From positions 434,001-498,000 of the forward strand of contig JAKJXP020000022.1 of the NCBI GenBank assembly GCA_022225965.2: a DNA stretch of 64,000 nucleotides, given 5' to 3'. Both the position numbers and the translations under genes were made by a program. The notes below the pieces were generated by a model, which had not been told where the DNA came from, searched no databases, and worked only from the letters and a program-made list of their open reading frames with translations. This DNA is from Diatrype stigma (taxonomy: Eukaryota; Ascomycota; Sordariomycetes; Xylariales; Diatrypaceae). Shown here piece after piece: positions 22,459 through 33,512 of this stretch; the first letter of the stretch is position 1, and every line of letters begins with the position of its first letter.

Positions 22459-23402
22459 ATGCCTACCAAGACCATCCTAGTAACGGGTTGCTCCGCCGGT
22501 GGCATCGGCGCCGCCGTTGCTCTCGCGCTAGCCAAACGCGCGCACCATGTCTTCGCCACGGCGCGTTCCGTGTCCAGGATTCCTCCCGAGCTCTCCAGGC
22601 TCTCTAACGTCACCGTCCTGCCATTGGATGTGACATCTCCGTCGTCGGTCGCCCAGGCCGCCCAAGCCGTTGCCGCGAGCGGCCGCCAGCTTGACGTGCT
22701 GGTCAACAATGCCGGGGTTGGGCATACGATGCCGATACTCGACCTCGACGTAGACGCGGCGAAGCGGACCTACGACATCAATGTCTTCGGCGTGATACGG
22801 ATGGTCCAGGCGTTCGCTGACATGTTGATCCAAAGCAAGGGTCGTGTTGTAAACCTCAGTACTTGCGGCGCTGCTTCGAATTCACCATGGTTCTGTGCGT
22901 GTGCCGTTTCTTCGATTCATGTCTCCCTTGCCCCCTATCATGTGATTATCGCTGTGCTGAGGCTGACGTTTCTGCACACCATATAGCGCCATATACCTCT
23001 TCCAAAGCTGCGCTAACTACTACCTCCGAGACATTGCGCTTGGAACTGTCCCCGTTTGGCGTCAGCGTTGTCACGATTATGACAGGCATCGTGAACACGC
23101 ATTTCCACGCCAATGAGCCAGACTTTATTCTACCAGAAGGGTCACGCTATGAGCCTATCAAGGAGATCGTCACCAGCTGGGCCACTGGCGAGTCTAAGCC
23201 TTCCGGGGGCTCTGCCGAGCAGTTCGCTGAGTCTATACTAGGGGATATCGTTGGCGATGGCAAAGGTGGCGTAGTCTGGAGGGGACGCTATGCCGGTTCG
23301 ACCAGGTTTTTCGTAAATTGGCTTCCGACCTGGTGTCAGGATCTTGGGGCGTACCTCGGTTATGGACTCAAAGAGCTTGCACAGAAGACTGCGGCGAAAT
23401 GA
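22459..23402 (+). CDS. short-chain dehydrogenase/reductase, Ayr1-like
   Basis: Exons 22459-22894 and 22987-23402 (donor GTGCGT, acceptor ATATAG) give 283 residues. The nucleotide-binding motif is ILVTGCSAGGIGAAVALALA near the N-terminus, followed by the structural LPLDVTS (Asp) and VLVNNAG motifs, a catalytic Ser-containing strand RVVNLSTCG, and the catalytic YTSSK, which is created exactly across the intron (SPWF-SPYTSSKAAL). The LELSPFGVSVVTIMTGIVNT block is typical of classical SDRs. The arrangement and length resemble NADPH-dependent 1-acyl-dihydroxyacetone-phosphate reductase (Ayr1), but related SDRs act on steroids and secondary metabolites, so the substrate is uncertain. A hydrophobic C-terminal patch could mediate membrane association. 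It is head-to-head with the GMC oxidoreductase. Confidence 0.88.
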
Positions 23403-24229
23403 GAGAAAGGGGTAGCATCGCTTTTTCTTTTTCTCTGTTATGTCCTTCGACGACACAATTGCACACAGTAGATCAGCAAGATGAAATTTGGCCTAATATT
23501 ATAACATCTACTTCACAGAACGACGTATACACGATAGCTATCTGCGTATATACCATATTGTACAATGTGTTACCTTATTCAAAAGGGGGGCTTGGCATGC
23601 TAGGAGTTGTCTGTACAGGCCATATGAGAGTGTATGGCTTGGTAGTAGGTAGCCTATTGTGTCATTCCACAACTACTATGGTAAGATGATTTTAGTCCCC
23701 AGTATTGAGCTCCTAATACACTCGTCCTTATCACATATTGGCTAAACGCGCCGTGCAAACATCGAGGCCATGATGCGCTCCAATATCCTGGAGGCTGGAC
23801 CTGAGGTCCGAACCTCGTGGAAGAATTTTGGACTGCGAAGTACTTCACCCTTGGTTACTTCCGCACCTTGGCCCGTTAACCGCAGTAATATTATATCAGC
23901 TTTTCACCCTGAAGCCTTTGACTCTTAACCATTTCACCTTTTTCTTCTCTTCTATCAATGTGCAATCGCTAATTATCCCCTATTTAGAAGTATTAGTTCG
24001 CGTCCCGGCCCTTAGCCCTTGTCAATCGACGAGCGGCAACGCTACCGAAACTCCGGCACAAACCGTTAGCGTTACATCGCTCGGAAACCGAGTGAATATA
24101 GATCGTGAATATGCCGCATTTTGTCGTCCGACCTCTGAATAATAAGATTACCAACGAGTTTAGCATCAGTGGATGTCCCGAACTCGGGCCGATACTACTA
24201 TATAAACACTAAAACGGTTGAACCAATAA
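23403..24229. other. intergenic region, 0.83 kb
   Basis: Holds the 3' UTR of the SDR gene and the upstream flank of the tRNA gene. Small frames on both strands are not protein-like and no further RNA gene was seen. Confidence 0.6.
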
Positions 24230-24325
24230 GCATCAGTGGTTTAGTGGTAAAATCCATCGTTGCCATGAACAGGAATCTCCTGTGATGAATTCGATGGGCC
24301 CCGCGTTCGATTCGCGGCTGATGCA
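24230..24325 (+). tRNA. tRNA-Gly(GCC) with an anticodon-loop intron
   Basis: The acceptor stem GCATCAG/CTGATGC (24230-24236 with 24318-24324) has seven perfect pairs and discriminator A24325. The A box TGGTTTAGTGG and B box GCGTTCGATTC are intact, the T-stem CCGCG/CGCGG is perfect, and the anticodon stem CATCG/CGATG encloses the loop TTGCCAT, giving anticodon GCC. An intron of about 25 bases (24266-24290) follows position 37, the standard place for nuclear tRNA introns. A T-rich pol III terminator (TTTTTACTTTTT) begins at 24326. Confidence 0.93.
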
Positions 24326-25018
24326 TTTTTTACTTTTTGCTCTTATATTCCACTCTGTGGCGTAGAGATGGAAGTGAAAAGGGTATGATGATGTAGGAGG
24401 TCATGCTCTTTTACGAATTTGTGCCCTAAGGAGTTCCTACATACACGAAGGCATGGAACTTTTTTGGTTCTTGAATTAATTGACTAGAAGCTACGGTCTT
24501 GAGGGGCTGATATCGTAAGTGAAAAGGGGAAGGAAGGGTTTTCAAGTAGTGCCACATGTTACAATACCTAGGTACAGATAGGGGCTGATAGGGATACAGA
24601 TGTGGCTTGGTAGCTACTCTGGTGCTAAGTAAAGTGTGGCGTAGCGCGTACTTCGTACATACTAGAGAAACCCAAACCAATCAAAGCGTCCACCAGGCGC
24701 AAACCCCACCTTTCGAGTACGACCATGAACTTTCCTAAACAGCGAAGGAATTCTTAGAGGAATATTTCTGTTGTCTCCTGGTTCAAGAGATCGTGTCCTT
24801 CGGTATACAAAAGTAAGATAAACAAAGGGTACAATTGCCATTGCAAACATCACCTGCAACTTTCTCTCAAGTTTCCCTTCAACGGTAAGGAGCCAGCCGC
24901 CTTTCAAGTCCCGCATCCATCCATGCTAGATACCAAAATTGTGCGGGGATAAAACTAATATCCGATAATAGTACGTACAGCGCAGCAATAGTCAGGGGGT
25001 CGATCAATACCATTGAAC
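24326..25018. other. intergenic region upstream of dihydroorotase, 0.69 kb
   Basis: Contains the dihydroorotase promoter and leader. One ACCTAGGTA motif at 24569. Two minus-strand frames (24662-25106) have membrane-helix character and may belong to a small divergent gene; see findings. Confidence 0.5.
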
Positions 25019-27498
25019 ATGCCGCTTCCGTTCTCGACCCTTGAAATACCCGCAGCGTAAGGAACCTCAGAACCAAGTCTCCCAAGCCTGATACATCGTC
25101 ACGCAATCAAGAATCAATGCACTGACTTAAATCTTACTGACCAATAGAGCGGATTTCCACGTTCATCTTCGCGATGGGGAAATGTCTGTCGCAGTCGTTC
25201 CTACCATCCGGAAAGGGGGTGTCAATCAAGTATATGTGATGCCGTGAGTAACCCTCCGACTCACTTGACTGGAAAGACAGTCAATTTGTCTTGCTTCCAT
25301 GCCTGTAGGTCACACTACTGAAGCTCATGCATGTACTGATAATCAACGTAGGAATCTCGTTCCGCCAGTCACAACTATCCAGGTAAGTAACCACCCTGAA
25401 AAGTCACTGCGCTGGTAGTCTAGCTGAATATCAGCATGCTCTTTCGTTGGGTTGATTTGCACCCTTATATACATGGTATAGGGGCTTCTTGCCCCCTCTC
25501 TTTCTGTAGTGGAGTAGTTGCTGACATTAGCTCGCATATAGATGGCATTGGACTACAAGTCACGGCTGCAAACCCTAGATTCAAGCATTGACTACTTAAT
25601 GACACGGTTCGTGGTCAACCATGGTTTTGTGTTGAAAAATTTTACACCAAAGTACTAACAGTTTCTAGTGCGTGAAACTACACATAGCCCATACAGCTCT
25701 TATGCGCCCTATCTTTGTTTCCCCGTACCGAGGAAACAAGAAACGGGTGTTGGGTGCCAGGATCCTAACGTAAAGCAGTTTACCTCCACGAGAGCATAAC
25801 TCCAGATACTGTGCGAGAGGCTAAGAAGGCAGGAATTGTCGGCATCAAGTCTTACCCAGCAGGTTAGTAGATATGCCGTTCCACTTGTGAGATCCTGTTT
25901 ATGACTGCTGTGTTGTAATCTCCTCAGATTCCGCACTTTCATCATATACTGTTAGATGGAAGCACAAATTTCGGGGATGCTTTGTCTCCTCACCCTGAAG
26001 GTTTCCTTGAAGTGATCTATCCTTGAGTACTGATGCTTAGTTTTCAGGTGTGACGACGAACTCATCTTCAGGGGTCATCTCCTATGAGCCATTCTATCCG
26101 GTTTTTAAGGCGATGGAAGAAGAGGGTCTTGTGAGTCAACCAGTCCATACCTGTATAATACTGAAATCCACAATCCAAATACCATATGAACGCCGTCGGC
26201 CCTATATTTTTCGAATTCCCCTCAGAATAAATCGAGATTACTGACGCGGTGTACTATAGGTACTTAACTTGCACGGCGAGTGTCCTTCAGAGTAAGCGTC
26301 CTGACAAACCACCTTGAAGAGCAATGCTGACTATAGCTGTTTCAGTCAAAAACAGGGGATTACTATTCTCAATGCCGAAGCCAGCTTCCTTCCTACACTC
26401 AAAAGCATCCACGAGAACTTCCCCAAGCTGAAGGTATTGCCAAACAAATAAGGAGTCATTAGTCGACGTATATCACACTAACAAGCCCTTCATAACCTAG
26501 ATTGTGCTCGAACACTGCACGACCAAGGACGCAGTAGAAGCAGTCCGCAGCTGTGGCAACACCGTGGTGGGGACCATCACGAGCCATCACCTCTACATCT
26601 TGATAGACGACGCGATCAGCGACGTGGTGAGTATCAGGATAGCCCACGCGCTCTTGAATATATACACGTGCTCATGAGTCTAACGCTACATCTCATAGTA
26701 CTGCTACTGCAAACCAGTCGCAAAGGTACGTTAAGCTGGATCCCCCGATCATAACACTGGTCATCTTTTGTCTAAACTCGGGCTGTCTTTTCTTCGTACG
26801 TTCCTGATCTAACATCTTACAGCTCCCGCATGACCGCCGCGCCCTGCTCGATGCCGTGGTTAATAGCAAGGGCAAGTTCTTCCTAGGAACCGACTCGGCC
26901 CCCCACGACAACAGTGCGAAGAAGGGGAAGGGCAACACACCCGCCGGCGTGTTCACGCAACCCTAGTATGTGATGACCTAATCCTCTTGGATATGGTGCC
27001 AGGCCCATAGTCCACACCAATTTCGGATCATCACCCGGATTTCGTAGTCACCTTCCTCCCTTCCCTTGGAACAGCCCGAAAAACATTGGCTAACATTCGC
27101 TCGCACAGCGCCTCCCAACTCGTCCTCACGGCTCTAGAAGAGGTAAGATCTGCATATTTTTAAGTTATATCACTCGTCTCCTCATGCGGCTGCTACTTCA
27201 GGTGGCTGAGATAGAAACCCTGCACTCGAAACACTACCAACTACAAGTACTTACTGCGCATTAGGCTATCGACCGTGACGACATCGCCGCCGAGGCCGTG
27301 TCTCCCGAGGCCCTGCAGGGCTTCCTTAGCGACTACGGGCGCGCGTTCTACGGAGTGGAGAACCCGAAGGGCGAGCGCATCATGCTGCGCAAAGGGGACG
27401 AGGTCATCGCGGAGTCCGTCAGGGGGTTCAGCAGAAGCAGCGTCGAGGTCATTAACTTCAGGCGGGGTAAGCCGACTTGGACTGTTGAGTGGAAGTAA
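25019..27498 (+). CDS. URA4: dihydroorotase (class II, URA4/PyrC type), 13 exons
   Basis: Exons: 25019-25056, 25148-25243, 25352-25382, 25542-25623 (end uncertain), 25779-25862, 26048-26130, 26260-26291, 26346-26433, 26501-26626, 26699-26725, 26823-26965, 27109-27142, 27265-27498; about 365 residues, the family's usual length. It catalyses cyclisation of carbamoyl aspartate to dihydroorotate, the third step of pyrimidine synthesis. Visible active-site elements: metal ligands in FHVHLRDG, the carboxylated lysine in GIVGIKSYPAG, LNLHGECPS, VLEHCTTKDA, and the catalytic Asp in LGTDSAPH. All joins keep phase with GT-AG signals except exon 4/5: conservation asks for exon 4 to end at 25605, where the next bases are GG, not GT. 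The in-frame GT donor at 25624 would insert six extra residues. Either an unusual splice site or a one-base error is present. Twelve introns in 1.1 kb of coding DNA is high for this group. Confidence 0.9.
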
Positions 27499-28653
27499 AG
27501 GGGGAGTAGATGAGCGTCATGGTGTTCATCCATCCTTCTGCTTGATAGACGACCACGCGATTCTGCGGGATGGGCGTGAGCAAAACACCTTCTTGTAAAA
27601 ACGCTACACCATTCCGACGAGGCTTGGGGGCGGGGGTTGGGCCAACAGGGCATGAGGGGGGAAACCATGTAGGTAGTGAGCCAAAAAGGGATGAGACCAA
27701 AAAACAAATCTCGAGAAGCGCACATACAACGAATTCAAGATCAAGATGGACTTCAAGGAAGCGTAGAAAACGGGGAGAAAGCAACCGTAGCCCCATTTCA
27801 TAAATCAAATGTCTCGTCTGCTAATGTAAGATGTCGGACCTTTTCCATAGCTGGCTTTTCTGTCCGCACATCTGCTGTCTACCTGTATGGCCGATCCTAT
27901 ATGACATCCATTCCGTATTTGCCCAGCTAGATACCTGATTGTCCCGTTCCCCGATGCCATGCCCCTTCCACATACCCTTCGAATTGTTTTCTCGGCTTCG
28001 TTCAAGTTGCCCCAGTATCGCAACCGCAATACCCATGCATCCATCGTACCAGCACCGGGTCCCCAAACTAGACTTCAGATCGAAGCGGAAGCTAGCGAAG
28101 GAAATCGCAGGCGCCGACGGTAACCTCTCGGTATCCGGGTTTCCGTACATTCCCGCTTGTTTAGTAGATATGTATGTGTTGTACATCGTGTCTGCTCAAT
28201 GCGATGTTGTGAAGACGCGCCACCGTCCGCCAATAGTGCATGTGTAATAGATGAGAACTGAAAAAGCAAAAACAAAAACACCCAAGCAAAACTTGCAAAC
28301 CCCCCACCACCAAAAACGTAGACTGCACGAGGACGCCAACTTCTGGATCTATCCCAAAACTCAACGAGGTTGTAAACGTAATTGGAAAAGGGCAGGACCG
28401 AGGAGGGAGTGCAGGCAAAATGATTTCAATCTCAGGCCTCTCTAGTCCTCATAACGAAGATCACCTCCTTTCTCTCCTTCCTGTGGCTACGATAGCCAAG
28501 TAATCGCCGTGATCAGCATCTCCCATATCGTAAGTCAATACATCGTCGTCAGTCGTCTCTATTGCCAACGCCCCGTGTGCGCGACACACTCCCACTATGG
28601 GGGCTCTCGTTAGGCCGGTCGAGGACTGGCCAGAGTCGTCGGTATATAGTTCA
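27499..28653. other. convergent 3' intergenic region, 1.15 kb
   Basis: Between the stop codons of dihydroorotase and the CCCH zinc-finger gene. Many short overlapping frames on both strands, none recognisable. It presumably carries two long 3' UTRs. A further 3' exon of the zinc-finger gene in 28461-28653 cannot be excluded. Confidence 0.5.
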
Positions 28654-31600
28654 TCAGCGCGTGTCCTTTTCGACAGCAGTTGTAGCGGCGGCGGCGGGGG
28701 TCGTGTTCCTCGCGCCCTTGGCGCCCTTGCTGTCGCCACTGCCGCTGTTTCCCCTTTCGTCTCCGCCCTTGCCATCGTTGCCGTCATCGTTGTCGTTGTT
28801 GTTGTCGGTGTCGTCGAGAGCCTCTAGCGAAGCGTACGGATTTTCGGTGGGGATCGTTGCGTGGCTACCGGTCGCAGTTGTAGCAGCTGCTGTTGCCGTA
28901 GCAGAAGAGGGGGTAGCAACTGATCCGGCTCCTGTCACGGCACCTCCCGTACCGGCGATAGTGCCCTTGGCAGGAGTCTTTGTCGTAGGGGTAGAGGCAG
29001 ACAGGGTTGCAGCGGCACCAGGTGCCCGGACGGGAGGCGCGATGGGGCCGAAAGGTGATGATCCGTAGGAGACTGTTGACGCTCATAATGAGGATGGTGA
29101 GAATAGGAAAATTGGGGTCACGGGAGGTAGAGGGGGAGTGATGGGCTGCGGGTGGACAAGGAGGAGCTTTTGACCTCGATTATGATGGCTGTGGTGACGG
29201 GGAGTCCTTGTCGACGTGATGACCAAGGAAGGTGCAGAAACGGCGGAAGGGGAGTAACATCACGTGGGTGGGACGATAAGGAGGGACAGGGGGAGACATA
29301 CCTATAGGATTCGGATTTCTAACACCAACACCTCGCTGCATGCCACCGCCTCTACCGCCGCCGCTGCCGGTGCCGGCCATACCTACCATCATCTGCGACT
29401 CGCCGTGGCTACGGTGGTGGTGGTGATGCTCGCCGATACCGACACCCATGCCGACGCCCGTAGGGGGCGAAAGGGTGGGAGTTCGACGCCACGCGTAACC
29501 GGCTGCCGCTACCGAGGGGCAGTGTCTGCTATGACTCAACCCCAAAATGGGAGGCGCATCGCCAATCCCACTTCCACTACCGCTTCCACCACCGCCGCCA
29601 GCATCTCCGGACACATTGGCGTCTCCTCTTAGACTATCTCTACCACCACCACCACTGCCACTGCCACTTCCACCAACTCTCAGACCACTAACTCCCAAAC
29701 CAACAGCGACACTCCGAGCCAAGAACCGATCCACACTACCGCCACCCATGCGCGCGCCCTCATCGGCAGTTTCGTCGGCAGCTCCTCCGCCTCCTCCGCT
29801 GCCGCTATCCAGCGCCTGCGAGGAAGTAGGAGGCGGCGGCAGGACGGGGACGACGTCGCGCTGCCGGGCGAGCTCGGCCTGGTGCTTCTTCCACCAGGCG
29901 GGGAAGCCGTGGAACAGGCCGAGCTGGTGCTGGGTGACCTTGTCGAAGGGCATCTCGTGCTTGTACTTGCAGCCCTGCTGGGTGAAGGCGCAGACGCCCT
30001 CGTGGACCCACTTGTCGCAGTAGATCTTGGGGCGGCGCTGGGGGGGCCCCTGCTGTTGTTGTTGCTGCTGCTGCTGTTGCTGCGGTTGCGGAGGCTGTGG
30101 CTGTGGCTGTTGTTGGTGGTGAATTGGGTGTTGATGGTGCTGATGGTGGTGGTGATGATGGGAGTGCGGGTGGTGGTGTGGAGGGGGAGGATGTTGGTGT
30201 TGGTGGTTGTGAGCGGGGGGAGGGGGTGGACCGGATGGTCCTTGTTGTTGTTGCTGTAAGGTCGAGGATGGGTTAGAGGTGACAGCATTGTTGTTATTAT
30301 TGACACTGGTAGTAGGAGAGGAGAGGGAGGAGTGGTGGTGATGGGGCTGCTGCGGATGAGAGTGATGTGTTGGTGTCGAAGGTGTCGAAGCGACAATGTT
30401 GTCGATTCGGGACTATATATAGATGTCAGTAAGAGAAGGAATATTTCGACTCATCTAACGAAAAGAATCATCATGCAAGAGGCAAGTTCAGGGGCCAAGT
30501 ATTCCCCGCTATTAGTATTTTGGGAGATCACTGCTTGGTTATACTCAGATATGTAGCCGCCAGATTGGACTACCAACCAAACGGATAAATTGCAAGATCA
30601 AGGGCGCTTCACAGTCGCGGGAAGAACCCCCCAAGGATCCAACGAAAGCTTGAGTGACAAGGAGCTCTCACCTGGATAGTATCAGAAGGCGAGCTGGGGG
30701 TCGCAGGCGGGCTCTGCAGAAACTAATACGAATTAGCCGCATTTGCCTTGCGCACTCTACTGCTCAAACCCCCTACTCCGTCCCGCCTTCGTTCTACTTC
30801 CAGCATACACAAAAGTCACAATTTCCTCATGCTGTTTCACACCGACAAGTAGGAAAGAAGGAGGATGAAAGATGAAAGAAGGAGGGGAATATAGAAAGGG
30901 AAAGGGCAACTCACCCTGAAACCACCACCACCAACGGGCTCAGTGCTACTATTGCCCATCGGTCTCCCTCCTCCCGAACCCAGCGACGGCGACGACGGCG
31001 GCGGCGCCCTCGGCAGCGGGAGAACCAGCATGCCGGCGCAGCCAACCTGGATGGCGGGCACCTCGCGCAACGGGGGCAGCATGTCGGCAGGCACGAGGCG
31101 GGTGAACTGGCCATTGCCGCGACTGTAGCAGTAGGCGTAGCTGCCCTCGAGGTGGGCGTCGGAGAGGAGGACTGCGGGGGCGGCACCACCAACACCGCCA
31201 CCACTGCTACTGCTAGTAGCGAGAGTCCCTCCTGCAGTCGTGATAGTAGAAGGAGGAAGGAGGCCGCCAAGTGATCCTCCCGTGTTCATGCTGGCAAGGA
31301 GACTATTATTATTCGTCGAAGTAGAGGATGAGGACGAAAAGACTGGGAAGGCAGCACTACTAGTGGCAGCTGCCGCGCCCCGTGAGCTGCCGTTGCCGCC
31401 GTTGCCTAGAATCGACATCGGCTCGAAAGGGTTGTACAGACTGCCGCTGCTGCCACCACCTGCGAGAACTTCCCCGGTGTTTGGAGTAGCGTGCCCACTA
31501 CCACTACCTCCACCTCCACCACCACTACCACCGGCACTGTTCCCTCCGCGAGATGAATGCACCAACATCGTGCTGTCCTCAGCCGATTGCTGCTGCTGCT

Positions 31601-32570
31601 GCTGATGCTGGGACCCAGTACGCCAATTGGCCGAGGCGAGGCCGCGAGACGTAGCAGGGGAGGAAGGAGCCGCCCCCGGAGCATCAGTGGTAGTGATGAT
31701 AGTAGTAGCACTACTACCACTACCCATACCACTGCCGCCGATGGCACCACTTGAAGATCTGATAGTGGTAAGGCTGCTATTGTTATCGCTGTGCTGCTGG
31801 CTCTGGGGAAGGTGTGGAGGCTGGAACTGGAAGTGGGCAATCGCGGCAGGATTAGCAGCGGTCGAGGTGGTGTTGACAGTGGCGACGCCGTGGTATTGCT
31901 GCTGGTGGGGATGGTGGTGACGGTCTGCTGAGGAAGTCACCATCTTGTTCCGGCGCTCGTTGACGGATTGGAATGGATTATTGCTATTGCCGTTGCTGTT
32001 AATGTTACCGTTATTGTTGCGGTCCATGACCTGTGAGGAGGGTTCGATGGTGGTAGTAATAGTGCTTGGTGATCGAGCCTGCGTTTGCGAGGTGGAGGTT
32101 TTGACGTCGCCACAGTCACGTTCACGTTCACGTTTACGTTCGCGTTGGCACTGGTCGGGTTCCGTGTCGAGTAGTGTGTTGGGCGTGTACTTTATATCAG
32201 TATTTAGACGAAGTCGCAGGCGTGGAGGAGAGGAAGTAGATGTTGAAGAAGAGGAGGAAGGGGAAAGATGAGAAGCGACTGCAGTCGAAGCAGATGAACA
32301 GGAGGCGTTGTCGTTGGAGTGGACAGGGGAAGTAGCGGTCGCCCTGCCGCCAACGCCAACGGCAGGTGCCGATGCAGAAGCTGCAGAGGCAGAGGCGGTA
32401 GAGTCTGGAGAGGTGCCCCGCGTAGAAGGACAGGAGGTTGCTGAGGAGTAAGACACGGTAGAGGGAGAGTTGATAGTAGTAGTAGCAGAAGTGGGTGTTT
32501 TCGAATGAGCAGTAATGGAAACGCTACGATCCGGAGGGGACGATGGAGAAGAGGGAGATGAAATGTCCAT
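28654..32570 (-). CDS. CCCH zinc-finger protein with extensive low-complexity tracts
   Basis: Four exons: 32570-30915, 30713-30672, 30412-29302 and 29072-28654, all in phase, giving about 1075 residues. One zinc finger, C-x8-C-x6-C-x3-H (YCDKWVHEGVCAFTQQGCKYKH), lies at about residue 695-715 at 29955-30025, followed by a conserved MPFDKVTQHQLGLFHGFPAW block; such fingers bind single-stranded RNA. A second conserved block near the end of exon 1 (LEGSYAYCYSRGNGQFTRLV, then a PPLREVPAIQ segment) recurs, from memory, in filamentous-fungal proteins with this finger. Almost everything else is homopolymeric Ser, Gln, His, Pro, Gly and Asn encoded by trinucleotide repeats. The 42-nt exon 2 and its junction SPPATPSSPSDTIQ are well supported by splice signals. 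Function unknown, probably an RNA-binding post-transcriptional regulator. An upstream in-frame extension to 32657 starts with a non-ATG codon and was left out. Confidence 0.82.
30050..30160. repeat. trinucleotide repeats coding for poly-Gln and poly-His
   Basis: On the + strand runs of TGT/TGC and GGTGGTGATGATG units; on the coding strand they give a Q-rich tract next to a His-rich tract just upstream of the CCCH finger. Likely polymorphic. Confidence 0.75.
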
Positions 32571-33512
32571 GGTTAGTGAATAGGCGCAGCGGGAAGAGCA
32601 AGGGAGAAAGGGGGGAGAGTAAGATAGGACACCGTGCGTGCGATGGCGACCGCCCAATCAGTTAGATGCCCAAAGGAAGAGCAGCAAGCAAACGGAGCGG
32701 TCGATGATGGATGGATGGATGGATGGGCGCGCGTTATTTTATACCGCCGCCCGGAATTTGCCTGGCATGGATGCCGAGTCGGTCTAATAATAAACTGCCC
32801 AACGGCGAGAAAGCCGGTCGGGATTGCCGATGGAATGGAAGTCAAGGTAGTTGGTAGAGGGACGGATAACAAAGACGAGATGAAAAAGGGAAAAGGGGGT
32901 TATAGTCCCGATCAGATGTCGAAGACGGAAGGGGCGCCTTTATGAACACGGGCTGGAGGCCATCCTCTCCGTCGAGCAATCTTCTGCATTTTCATGCACA
33001 CATACACACACGCACAAGAGAAGCCTAGTTGCCATCACGACCGTTTGCTGCGCAACCTCAAATAAGGTTAGATGCATCGTGTGCGGTTACCTGCAGGGTT
33101 AGTTTTGTGTTTCCCACGTGACAAACGCCTATATTTGCATTCAGTGTACGCATAATAAAAAGAAACATGTCTTGTCACCGAAAATGGGGGGCAAAGCAAT
33201 CAAACGTGCTCACTGATGACATGTATCATTGTTGCTATATCCTTTCAATACCTATTGCCAACTGATTTGCGTGAAGGTGCTGCATGTCATGATGCCCGAA
33301 GGCAATCAACCGTATCGTATGCAAGCCAGCGCAATCCACCGGTCAGAAGGGAAACCAATTCGGATATCTTCAGGGAGCACTTTCATAATACCGTAGCAAA
33401 AATCCCATCCCCGTCTAAGAGACAACCAAGGCGCAAGATTTGGGAGAGGCCCAGAGGTTGCTAGGCCCACGTGATATGAACGTAAGAAGCTTGTGCGATA
33501 AACAGTCTAGTG
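32571..33512. other. intergenic region, 0.94 kb: promoter of the CCCH gene
   Basis: Upstream of the zinc-finger gene and downstream of the remodeller's stop codon. The first 100 bases are purine/pyrimidine-skewed, typical of a fungal leader. An (ATGG)5 repeat lies at 32706-32726. No RNA or protein gene seen. Confidence 0.6.
32706..32726. repeat. (ATGG)5 microsatellite
   Basis: Five tandem ATGG units, directly visible, in the upstream region of the CCCH gene. Confidence 0.85.
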
